Assembly (NCBI RefSeq): GCF_016924665.1 | Contig: NZ_JAFFJT010000025.1 | Span: forward strand, 1 to 64,000 | Length of the DNA: 64,000 bases | Origin: Nocardioides sp. SYSU D00038 | Lineage (GTDB): Bacteria > Actinomycetota > Actinomycetes > Propionibacteriales > Nocardioidaceae | Direction of reading: 5' to 3' | Shown here: positions 42,057 to 49,576 of the stretch, in pieces | How the letters are laid out: the number at the start of each line of letters is the position of its first letter | How positions within the stretch are numbered: the first letter of the stretch is position 1 | The notes under the pieces: model-generated | The model's database searches: none | Told to the model about the DNA's origin: nothing | Seen by the model: the letters and a program-made list of their open reading frames with translations, nothing else | Program-made: the position numbers and the translations under genes

Positions 42057-42443
42057 ATGCTCAGTGGCTTCAAGAACTTCATCCTGCGCGGCAACCTCGT
42101 CGAGCTCGCCGTCGCCTTCATCATGGGCGGCGCGTTCGCCACAGTCGTGACGGCGACCGTCGACCTGATCATGGACCTCGTCGGCAAGGCCGGCGGCAGC
42201 CCCGACTTCTCGAACTACGACCCGGGCGGCGTCTCGGTGGGCGCCTGGCTGACGGCGCTGATCGCGTTCCTGATCCTGGCCGCGGTCGTCTACTTCTTCA
42301 TCGTGGCGCCGTACACGAAGGCCAAGGAGCGCTACTTCCCCAGCCCCGAGCCGGGCACCCCCGAGGACGTCAAGCTCCTCCAGGAGATCCGCGACCTGCT
42401 CGCCGCCCAGCGCGGCGGCAGCGCGACGCCCCCGCAGCCCTGA
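42057..42443 (+). CDS. mscL: Large-conductance mechanosensitive channel
   Basis: 128 residues, standard for MscL. The N-terminal helix and TM1 (FKNFILRGNLVELAVAFIMG) with the Gly-rich gate, a periplasmic loop (SPDFSNYDPGGVSVG), TM2 (LTALIAFLILAAVVYFFIVAP) and a charged cytoplasmic helix are all present. CAGGGAG precedes the ATG. It releases solutes on hypo-osmotic shock. Mycobacterial mscL (Rv0985c) lies in the same neighbourhood. Confidence 0.95.
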   Translation: MLSGFKNFILRGNLVELAVAFIMGGAFATVVTATVDLIMDLVGKAGGSPDFSNYDPGGVSVGAWLTALIAFLILAAVVYFFIVAPYTKAKERYFPSPEPGTPEDVKLLQEIRDLLAAQRGGSATPPQP

Positions 42444-42451
42444 CCCTCCGC

Positions 42452-43058
42452 GCTGGTTGAGGTGCGAGCGACCCGAGCCTCGGAACCCCGCGGGCCGACG
42501 CCCTCCCGTTCTCACCGGAGGGCTGTCGTCTCACGGGTCTCGACGACGCTCGCTGGCGCTCGCTGCTCGACCACCGGTGGTTGAGGAAGTCGCGCTAGCG
42601 ACTGTCTCGAAACCCCCGCCGGCCGAACGCCCTCCCGGCGCTGGTTGAGGTGCGAGCGAAGCGAGCCTCGAAACCTGCGCACCCGAACGCCCTCCGGTGG
42701 GGACGGGAGGGCTCTCGCCTCACCGGGTCTCGAGGCTCAGGCCGAGCGGCCTTCGCACCTCGACCACCGCCACCCCGCGCTGGTTGAGGTGCGAGCGAAG
42801 CGAGCCTCGAAACCCGCGCACCCGAACGCGCTCCGATAGGGACGGGAGGGCTTTCGTCGTACGGGGTCTCGAGGCTCAGGCCGAGCGGCCTTCGCACCTC
42901 GACCACCGCCACCCACCGGTGGTCGAGCAGCGACGAGCCCCAGCGAGGAGCGCCCGTCGAGACCCCGCACCCGAACACCCTCCCTTGCTCACCGGAGGGC
43001 TCCCGTCTCACCGGGTCTCGATGACGCTCGCTGGCGCTCGCTGCTCGACCAGCGGGGC
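42452..43058. repeat. Palindromic repeat cluster between mscL and the LCP operon
   Basis: About eight units of the same families as at 37444, in mixed orientation: GGTTGAGGTGCGAGCG types at ~42453, ~42644 and ~42780; GGTCTCGACGACGCTCGCTGG at ~42537; GGTTGAGGAAGTCGCGCTAG at ~42579; GGTCTCGAGGCTCAGGCCGAG at ~42725 and ~42865; GGTCGAGCAGCGACGAGC at ~42920; and a final unit ending near 43055. Linkers of the CCCTCCGGTGGGGACGGGAGGG type lie between. The block fills a convergent gene gap; no gene is supported. Confidence 0.8.
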
Positions 43059-43062
43059 CGCC

Positions 43063-43230
43063 CTAGCCGTGGTGAGGCGGCACCTGGGCCTTGAGCCACT
43101 CCTCGCCGGGGTCGCCACCGGGCGACTCCGGGTCGCGCTCGTCGCTGGTGGTCTCGGGCAGGACGTCGCCGAACACCTCGGCCAGCCGGCGCCGGCGCTT
43201 CCAGTCGGGCTCGTCGCGCGAGTCGGTCAC
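43063..43230 (-). CDS. Conserved-looking 55-residue acidic protein
   Basis: A short ORF beginning VTDSRDEPDWKRRRRLAEVF and ending WLKAQVPPHHG. GAGG, overlapping the stop of the LCP gene, lies 7 bases before the GTG start, so translation is probably coupled. The composition (Asp/Glu/Arg-rich, Trp near both ends) and strong third-position G/C argue for a real gene. I recall similar C-termini (EWL..QVPPHHG) in small actinobacterial proteins, with no known function. Confidence 0.72.
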   Translation of the reverse strand: MTDSRDEPDWKRRRRLAEVFGDVLPETTSDERDPESPGGDPGEEWLKAQVPPHHG

Positions 43231-43239
43231 CGGGTCACC

Positions 43240-44532
43240 TCAGGCGCAGAGGCCGGCGGCCTCGCGCTGCTCGCGACGCTCCTCGGCCTCCTCGGCCGCC
43301 GACTGGGTCTCCTGGTCGCCGGGCGCGGTCGCCGAGGCGCTCGGGCCGTCGCTGGCGGCGCCGCCGCCGTTCCCGTTGCCGGGTCGGTTGCCCTTGCCGG
43401 GGACCTCGCCGGCGGTGATCGCGCCCTTGCGGAAGCTGCCGAGCGGCGAGTCGTTGCGGATCTTCTCCCACAGCTGCTCGGCCTCGGGGAGCCACTCGAC
43501 GCGGTTGGGGTCGGCCGGGGAGTACTGCCACGGCACGGTGATGAACTGGATCCGCTTGAGCCCGACGCCGTTGAAGTCGGCGCCGATGCGGGCCATCCGA
43601 CCGATGTTCTCGATGTCGGTGGTCAGCGACTTGGTGGCGGCGTTGAGGAAGCCGATCAGCCGGTCGACGCGGGCGAGGGTGTCGCCGGAGATCACCTTGG
43701 CGGCCATCGCGGCGATGAACGCCTGCTGGCGCTGGATCCGGCCGAGGTCGCTGCCGTCGGTGCCCTCGACGTGGCGGACCCGGACGTAGCTGAGGGCCTC
43801 CTCACCGCCCAGCTCGCGGGTGCCGGCCTTGAGCACGATGCCGTGGGCCTCGTCGTTGATGTCCTGAGGGATGCAGACCTCGACGCCGTCGATCGCGTCG
43901 ACCATGTCGCGGAAGCCGCGGAAGTCGACCACGACGTAGTTGTTGATCCGGATGTCGGTGAGCGCCTCGAACTGCTTGATCGTGCAGGCGGCGCCGCCGA
44001 CCGAGAACGCCTCGTTCCACATCGCGCCGGAGCCGCCGGGGATGCTGTTCATGTCGTCGTCGAAGCACTCCGGCCGGTCGACGAGCGAGTCGCGCGGGAT
44101 CGAGACGCCGTAGGCGCTCTTCCGGTCGGCCGAGAGGTGGAACAGGATCGTGGTGTCGGAGCGCTGGCCGTCACCTGTCAGGCCGTCGATGTTGTTGCCG
44201 GCGCCGTCGCGGGCGTCGGAGCCCATCACCAGGATGTTGATCGGCTGGGTCGGCCCCTTGACGTCGACCTCCTCCGGGCGGTCGTCGCCGAGCTGGGAGG
44301 TCACGTCGACGACGTTGAGGTTGCCGTTGAGGTGGCGGTAGAGGAACGTCACGCCGAGCGCGGTCACCATCGCCAGCACGAGCATCGTCGAGCCGAGCAC
44401 CTTGGCGACGGTGTGGCGGCGCCGGGCGTTGCCCTTGCGCTTGCCGCCGCGGCCGTAGGGCTGGCCGGGCACCTCGTCGAGGTTGTCGATCCTGCTCACG
44501 GTCACCTGCGCACGGTCTCGGGTAGCGGGCAT
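43240..44532 (-). CDS. LytR-CpsA-Psr (LCP) family cell-wall glycopolymer transferase
   Basis: 430 residues. A basic cytoplasmic N-terminus, one transmembrane helix (~48-66), then the extracellular LCP domain with MGSDARDG, SDTTILFHL, SIPRDS and VRHVEGTDGSDLGRIQRQQ carrying the Arg/Asp residues that bind the pyrophosphate lipid. A Gly/Asn- and Glu-rich tail follows. It attaches polymers such as teichoic acid or arabinogalactan to peptidoglycan. The ATG at 44532 lacks a clear ribosome binding site; a GTG ten codons in is possible. An inverted repeat TCACCG-N4-CGGTGA (44569-44584) lies upstream. Confidence 0.9.
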   Translation of the reverse strand: MPATRDRAQVTVSRIDNLDEVPGQPYGRGGKRKGNARRRHTVAKVLGSTMLVLAMVTALGVTFLYRHLNGNLNVVDVTSQLGDDRPEEVDVKGPTQPINILVMGSDARDGAGNNIDGLTGDGQRSDTTILFHLSADRKSAYGVSIPRDSLVDRPECFDDDMNSIPGGSGAMWNEAFSVGGAACTIKQFEALTDIRINNYVVVDFRGFRDMVDAIDGVEVCIPQDINDEAHGIVLKAGTRELGGEEALSYVRVRHVEGTDGSDLGRIQRQQAFIAAMAAKVISGDTLARVDRLIGFLNAATKSLTTDIENIGRMARIGADFNGVGLKRIQFITVPWQYSPADPNRVEWLPEAEQLWEKIRNDSPLGSFRKGAITAGEVPGKGNRPGNGNGGGAASDGPSASATAPGDQETQSAAEEAEERREQREAAGLCA

Positions 44533-44678
44533 GCGTCGACGCCCTGGGTCTTCGCGGAGATGCCATTGTCACCGTGACCGGTGAGTAGGCCAAACCCCCT
44601 GCGCCGAGATCGCGGGGCAAGACTAACGAAGCGGGGCAACACGGGTGGCCTCCTCGGTGGCGGCGGGGGTACGACGGG

Positions 44679-45575
44679 TCAGCGCGCGGGCGCCGCGACG
44701 CGGAGGGTGACCTGGCTGCCGAGGGGCACCGGGGTGCCGCCGGGCGGCACCGTCTCGACGACGCGGCCGGGCTCGGCGGCCGGGGTGTCGACCTCCACCA
44801 CCCGGGTGGCGAAGCCGAGCCCGCGCAGCTCCTCGCGCGCGGCGCTCGGGGTCGAGGGCAGCGTGAGGGGCAGGGCGTCGTAGCCGGCCGGCACGACCTG
44901 GAGCGAGCCGACCACCTCGTCGACCCGCGCCTGCGCGTCGTCGCCCACGACGCTCACCACGAACGCCGCGTGCTGTGACGGGACCGCGAGCGTGGCGGTG
45001 CACCGCTCTGCCCCGCGGCCGTGGCACGACGGCTCAATCGCCAACACCTCGAGCCCGTCGACGGTGCCGTAGGGCTCCAAGAGGTGTGACGGCGTCTCGC
45101 GGCGGGTGTCCCAGATCTCCAGCCACGACGCGGCTGCCGTGGCGTCGGGATCCGCGGCCACCGCGCAGTAGTCGGCGTCGCCGAGGTTGCTGCCGACCAG
45201 GACGGTGTCGGCGATCGGCTCCGGGCAGGCGACGTCGTTGGTGCCCCACTCCGCCGGCACCGCCACCGCCGCCCGACCGAGCCCCACCAGCCGGGTGCCG
45301 GGCGGCGCCACCAGCGGCGGCCGGCTGATCCGGGCGTCGAGATCGGTGACGGTGGTCTGCGCGGGCCCGTCGGGGGTGCGCAGCCGGTCGAGCGCCACGT
45401 AGGAGCCGGAGCCGAGGACGGCGACCACGGCCACGACTGCCGCCGAGGCCAGGACGGCGACCCGTTGGCGGCGGCGTCGGGCCCGCCGCCCCCGGTCGAG
45501 GAGCGCGTCGAGCGGAGGCTCGCCGACCGGCAGCGAGCCCCACAGCTCCTCGAGCCGCTGCTCGGGCCCGGTCAC
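44679..45575 (-). CDS. Membrane protein with extracellular C-terminal PASTA domain, coupled to the sigma factor
   Basis: 298 residues. A ~40-residue cytoplasmic part with an Arg-rich stretch (RGRRARRRRQR) is followed by one transmembrane helix (~43-60), an extracellular region with several Cys, and a PASTA-like domain at the end (SAAREELRGLGFATRVVEVD ... VPPGGTPVPLGSQVTLRV). The GTG overlaps the stop of the sigma gene (GTGA). The arrangement suggests a sigma-factor partner that senses a wall signal, but no canonical anti-sigma (ZAS) motif is visible. That role is inference. Confidence 0.75.
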   Translation of the reverse strand: MTGPEQRLEELWGSLPVGEPPLDALLDRGRRARRRRQRVAVLASAAVVAVVAVLGSGSYVALDRLRTPDGPAQTTVTDLDARISRPPLVAPPGTRLVGLGRAAVAVPAEWGTNDVACPEPIADTVLVGSNLGDADYCAVAADPDATAAASWLEIWDTRRETPSHLLEPYGTVDGLEVLAIEPSCHGRGAERCTATLAVPSQHAAFVVSVVGDDAQARVDEVVGSLQVVPAGYDALPLTLPSTPSAAREELRGLGFATRVVEVDTPAAEPGRVVETVPPGGTPVPLGSQVTLRVAAPAR

Positions 45576-46078
45576 GACGACGCGCCTCCCCGCAGGTCGA
45601 GCAGGTGGTCGTCGAGGGAGAGCTGGGCCAGCGCGCGGGAGAGCCGGCTCTTCACCGTGCCGCGGGCGATGCCCAGTGCCGCCGCGGTCTGCGCCTCGGA
45701 GAGGTGGGCGAAGTAGCGCAGCACCACCACGTCGCGGTTGACCGGGCTGAGCCCGGCCAGGGCGCGGTGAACGGCGTCGGCGCGGTCGACGTCGCCGGTG
45801 GCGTCCGGGACGCCGCGCTCGGGCACCTCGTCGGTGGCCCGCTCGCCCCACCAGCGGCGGCGCCGGCTGTCGCGCAGGGCGTTGACCAGCACCCTGAAGA
45901 CGTAGGCGTCACGGTCGTCGGCGCGCGCGACGCGCGACCAGCCGACGTAGCACTTGAGCAGTGCGGTCTGCACGAGGTCCTGAGCCTCCTCCACCGAGCA
46001 CCCGAGGAAGACCGCCGACCGCACGAGTGCGCTCCAGCGCGCCTCGGCGTACGCCGAGAAGTCCTCGTCGCGGTCCAT
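45572..46078 (-). CDS. SigE-family ECF RNA polymerase sigma factor
   Basis: 168 residues. Region 2 (DFSAYAEARWSALVRSAVFL ... AQDLVQTALLKCYVGW) and region 4 (LSPVNRDVVVLRYFAHLSEA then QTAAALGIARGTVKSRLSRA) are separated by a short linker, typical of the actinobacterial SigE-family ECF group. GGAAGGA precedes the ATG at 46078. It is transcribed with the downstream PASTA membrane protein, which may control it. Confidence 0.9.
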   Translation of the reverse strand: MDRDEDFSAYAEARWSALVRSAVFLGCSVEEAQDLVQTALLKCYVGWSRVARADDRDAYVFRVLVNALRDSRRRRWWGERATDEVPERGVPDATGDVDRADAVHRALAGLSPVNRDVVVLRYFAHLSEAQTAAALGIARGTVKSRLSRALAQLSLDDHLLDLRGGASS

Positions 46079-46143
46079 GCGTCCTTCCGGTCTGTCAGGA
46101 GGACGACGAGGTGGCGGCTCGACGAGGTTCCATCGGGCCGGGC

Positions 46144-46653
46144 TCAGTCCTGCTGGAGCTCGGCAGCGGGGTCGACGGACACCGCGTGGCAGGCGGCTCG
46201 GGCCAACAGGCGTCGGAGCTCGGCACGCTCACCGGCGTCGAGCCCGCCGAGCAGCGCCTCCTCGGCCTCGGCCACCCGGCCGCACGCGGCGGCCAGGCGA
46301 CGGCGTCCGAGCGACGTGGCGACGACGAGCCGCTGGCGCCGGTCGGCCGGGTTGGGCCGGCGCTCGACGAGGCCGGCCTCGACCAGCTCGTCGACGAGGT
46401 AGGTCATCGCGGTGCGGTCGATCCCGAGGTGCTGGGCCAGGGCGAGCTGGCTGGGCTGGCCGCCCTCGACGACCTCGACCAGGACCTGGTAGCCGCGCGA
46501 CCCGCCCGGCACGTCGGCGACCGTCGGCGCGACCGCGGACCGGTGGGCGCGCAGCAGCACGGCGAGCGCCCGGGCGAGGTCCTCGCCCTCGCGGGCGGCG
46601 TGGCCGGCGGGTCGGTCGGGTCGGTCGGGTCGGCGCGTCGGTGCTGCGGTCAC
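46144..46653 (-). CDS. MarR-family transcriptional regulator
   Basis: 169 residues. The MarR winged helix is clear: LALAQHLGIDRTAMTYLVDE as recognition helix and RRPNPADRRQRLVVATSLG as the wing. The N-terminus is rich in Arg/Pro repeats encoded by GGTCGGGTC-type DNA. The GTG start faces the flavoenzyme pair 88 bp away, the usual layout for a MarR repressor controlling a divergent oxidoreductase operon. Confidence 0.87.
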   Translation of the reverse strand: MTAAPTRRPDRPDRPAGHAAREGEDLARALAVLLRAHRSAVAPTVADVPGGSRGYQVLVEVVEGGQPSQLALAQHLGIDRTAMTYLVDELVEAGLVERRPNPADRRQRLVVATSLGRRRLAAACGRVAEAEEALLGGLDAGERAELRRLLARAACHAVSVDPAAELQQD

Positions 46654-46689
46654 CCTGCGAGCGTAGCGCGGGAATACGCGCGGTCCTCA

Positions 46690-46714
46690 ACAATCTTGTA
46701 CCGATATCGTCTGA
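46690..46714. promoter_or_regulatory. Candidate MarR operator region
   Basis: In the short AT-richer patch between marR and the flavoenzyme gene, ACAATCTTGT (46690-46699) is a 4+4 inverted repeat, followed closely by CGATATCG (46702-46709). Size and position suit MarR dimers; binding is not demonstrated. Confidence 0.4.
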
Positions 46715-46740
46715 CTTTCAGATCAATGAGAAGGACCCCC

Positions 46741-48596
46741 ATGCCCGAGATCGGCACGCCCTCGACCTGGCCACGACCTGGTCGCACCCACCCACCGCAG
46801 CCACCGTCGCCGCCTTGGCCGAGCAGGCCGAGAGCGCCGGCCTCGACCTCCTCGTGCTGCTCGCGGCACCACCGGGGGAGCCAGGGCTCGACCCCTGGAC
46901 GGTCGCGTCGTGGGTGGCCGCCCGCACCGTCCGGCTCCAGGTCGGCCTGGCTCACGACCCGCTCGCCGACGGCCTGGTGAGCGACGAGATGAGAGCCAAG
47001 GCGCTGGCCGCGCTCGACGCCCTCGCCGGGCCCCGGGTCGTCTCCGGGGCGGACGCGTGGGTGGTGCTGCCCGCCGGCAGCGGCGTCGACCGGGTGGCAG
47101 CCGTCGACGACGGGCGCGCCGTGGTCGTGGCGGTGTCGACCCCGCAGGAGGTCGGGGCGGTCGCCGCTCTGCGGTCGGCGCTGCCGGCCGGGCGCAGCAA
47201 CCGGTCGGCCGCCGCCCGCGCCCGCCGCCGGCCCGGCATCGCCTACGACGACCTGCCGCCCTCGCTCGCCGCCCGGGCCGTCGAGCCCGGCGACCCGGCG
47301 TACGCCGCGGTGTCGTCGACGTACCTGCGCGGGGGTGCGCCCGGCCTGGTGCTGCGCCCCACCACGGTGGCCGAGGTCGCTGACGCGGTGCGCTTCGCCG
47401 GTCGGCACCCGACGGTGCCGCTCGGCGTGCGCAGCGGTGGCCACGGGGTGAGCGGCCGGTCGACCAACCGCGGCGGCATCGTGGTCGACGTGGGGGCGCT
47501 GCGCTCGGTCGAGGTGGTCGACCCCGCACGCCGGCTGGTGCGCGTCGGCCCCGGCGCGACCTGGAAGCAGGTCGCCGCGGCGCTCCACCCCCACGGCTGG
47601 GCCCTGGGCTCGGGCGACTACGGCGGCGTGGGGGTGGGCGGGCTCGCCACGGCCGGCGGGATCGGCCTGCTCTCGCGCGAACACGGCCTCACGATCGACC
47701 ACGTGCGCGCGGCCGAGGTGGTGCTGGCCGACGGGTCGGTCGTGCACGCCTCGGCGAACAAGGAGCCCGAGCTGTTCTGGGCGGTCCGGGGCGCGGGGGC
47801 CAACGTGGGGGTCGTGACGTCGTTCGACCTGGAGGTCGACGAGGTCGGCACGGTGGGCTGGGCCCAGCTCCGGGTCGCCGTCACCGACCTGGCCGACGCG
47901 CTGCTGCGCTTCGGTGAGCTCGCGACGTCGGCCCCTCGCGACACCACGATCTTCCTCGTCGCGGGGCGGCCCCACGGCGACCACTCCTTCCTCCATCTCT
48001 ACGGCCTGGTCGACTCCGACGACCCGGACGTGGTGGTCGAGCGGCTGACGCCGTTCGCCGAGCTGGGCGTGCTGGTCGACCAGCAGGTCGTGCTGGCGGC
48101 GTACCGCGACGTGATGGGGAGCGCCGCCGACGTGGGACCCGACGGGCACCGCGGGTTCGGCGAGCCCGCGGCCCGCTCGGGCTTCCTCAGGAGCATCAAC
48201 GCCGAGGTCGCGGCCGACGTGACCCGGATGCTGGCCGGCGGCGACGTGCACTTCTTCCAGCTGCGCACGATGGGCGGCGCGATCGCCGACGTCGCGCCCG
48301 GCGCGACGGCGTTCGCCCACCGCGACGCGGCCTTCCAGGTCACCGCCATGGGCGCCGCGGCCGGGCCGCTCGACGCCGCGTGGGCGCCGGTGCGCCGCCA
48401 CCTGACCGGGCTCTACCTCAGCTTCGAGACCGGCACCGGGCCCGAGGTGGTGGAGCTGGCCTTCCCGCCCGCGACGCTCGCCCGCCTGCGCGAGGTGAAG
48501 CGGTGCGTCGACCCGACCAACCGGTTCCACGACAACTTCAACGTCCTCGGCGTCCGCCCGGACCTCGAGGCAGGACAGGAGAAGCACGCATCATGA
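46741..48596 (+). CDS. FAD-linked (berberine-bridge-like) oxidoreductase with truncated N-terminal luciferase-like domain; apparent frameshift near 46754
   Basis: The main frame encodes an LLM-like fragment (~46755-47200, LDLATTWSHP ... WTVASWVAARTVRLQV) and then a complete FAD_binding_4 oxidase (GVRSGGHGVSGRST, whose His is the likely flavin attachment). It ends in a BBE-type tail (NRFHDNFNV). The second flavin-linking Cys is absent (GDYGGVGVGG). The only good start, ATG 46741 with GAGAAGG before it, is in another frame (MPEIG...). One missing base around 46754 would join MPEIG to HALDLATTW. So there is either a real frameshift (pseudogene or shifted translation) or a sequence error. The stop overlaps the next gene (ATGA). 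The substrate is unknown. Confidence 0.72.
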
Positions 48597-49492
48597 CCGA
48601 CTACGGGCACGACCTGCTCTTCGGCACCTTCGTCACCCCCACCGCCCATCCCCCGCAGGCGGCGGTCGACCTCGCGGTCACCGCCGACCGGGCCGGGCTC
48701 GACCTGGTCACGTTCCAGGACCACCCCTACCAGCCGGCGTTCCTCGACACCTGGACGCTGCTGTCGTGGGTCGCGGCGCGCACCGAGCGGGTGCACGTGA
48801 GCGGCAACGTGCTGAACCTGCCGCTGCGCCCGCCGGCCGTGCTCGCCCGGGCCGCGGCCTCGCTCGACCAGCTCAGCGGCGGTCGCTTCGAGCTCGGCCT
48901 CGGCGCCGGAGCGTTCTGGGACGGCGTCGCGGCGATGGGCGGCCCGCGGCTGACCCCGCGCCAGGGCGTCGACGCCCTGCGCGAGGGCATCGAGGTGATC
49001 CGCGCGCTGTGGGACACCGACACCAGGGGCGGGGTGCACCTGCGCGGCGACCACCACCCCGTCGACGGCGCCAAGCGCGGGCCGACCACCGCCCACGACG
49101 TCGCGATCTGGGTGGGCGCCTACAAGCCACGGATGCTCGAGCTCACCGGCGCGTACGCCGACGGCTGGCTGCCCTCGATGGGGTACCTGCCGCGCGGCGC
49201 CGACTCGCTGCCCGAGCTCAACGCCCGCATCGACGACGCCGCCTCGGCCGCCGGCCGCCGGCCCACCGACGTACGCCGGCTGATGAACTTCATGCAGGCC
49301 GACTTCTCCCCCACCTCGCGCGGCCTGCTCGACGGGCCGCCCGAGGCGTGGGTGGACCAGCTGACCGGGCTGGCGCTCGACCACGGGCTGAGCGCCTTCA
49401 TCATCGGCGGCGACGACGCCCGCACCGCGGAGCGGTTCGCCGCCGAGGTCGCTCCCGCGGTGCGCGAGCAGGTGGCCGCGGCGCGGGCGTGA
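48593..49492 (+). CDS. LLM-class flavin-dependent oxidoreductase
   Basis: 299 residues, bacterial-luciferase-like TIM barrel using reduced F420 or FMN. Landmarks: LDLVTFQDHPYQPAFLDTWT near the N-terminus, ASLDQLSGGRFELGLGAGAF in the middle, and TTAHDVAIWVGAYKPRMLEL. The ATG overlaps the stop of the FAD oxidase (ATGA), so the two flavoenzymes are made together, with MarR divergent. The upstream gene carries a shortened homologue of this protein's first ~100 residues. The reaction is unknown. Confidence 0.87.
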   Translation: MTDYGHDLLFGTFVTPTAHPPQAAVDLAVTADRAGLDLVTFQDHPYQPAFLDTWTLLSWVAARTERVHVSGNVLNLPLRPPAVLARAAASLDQLSGGRFELGLGAGAFWDGVAAMGGPRLTPRQGVDALREGIEVIRALWDTDTRGGVHLRGDHHPVDGAKRGPTTAHDVAIWVGAYKPRMLELTGAYADGWLPSMGYLPRGADSLPELNARIDDAASAAGRRPTDVRRLMNFMQADFSPTSRGLLDGPPEAWVDQLTGLALDHGLSAFIIGGDDARTAERFAAEVAPAVREQVAAARA

Positions 49493-49517
49493 CCCGGCCC
49501 AGGACCAGGCCACGACC

Positions 49518-49576
49518 AGTGCTGGTCAGTGCTGGTCAGTGCTGGTCAATGCTGGTCAGTGCTGGTCAGTGCTGGA
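49518..49576. repeat. 10-bp tandem repeat (GCTGGTCAGT)
   Basis: Five full copies of GCTGGTCAGT run from 49521 to 49570, the third with one change (CAAT), flanked by partial copies. The minus-strand MFS stop codon (49566-49568) lies in the array, and each unit offers another TGA. It separates the convergent LLM and MFS genes. Copy number may vary between strains. Confidence 0.9.

Noticed and set aside
46077..46740. Extension of the FAD-oxidase frame upstream through the MarR gene
   Set aside because: The upstream part is antisense to marR and low in complexity. The real start is near 46741 with a probable frameshift.
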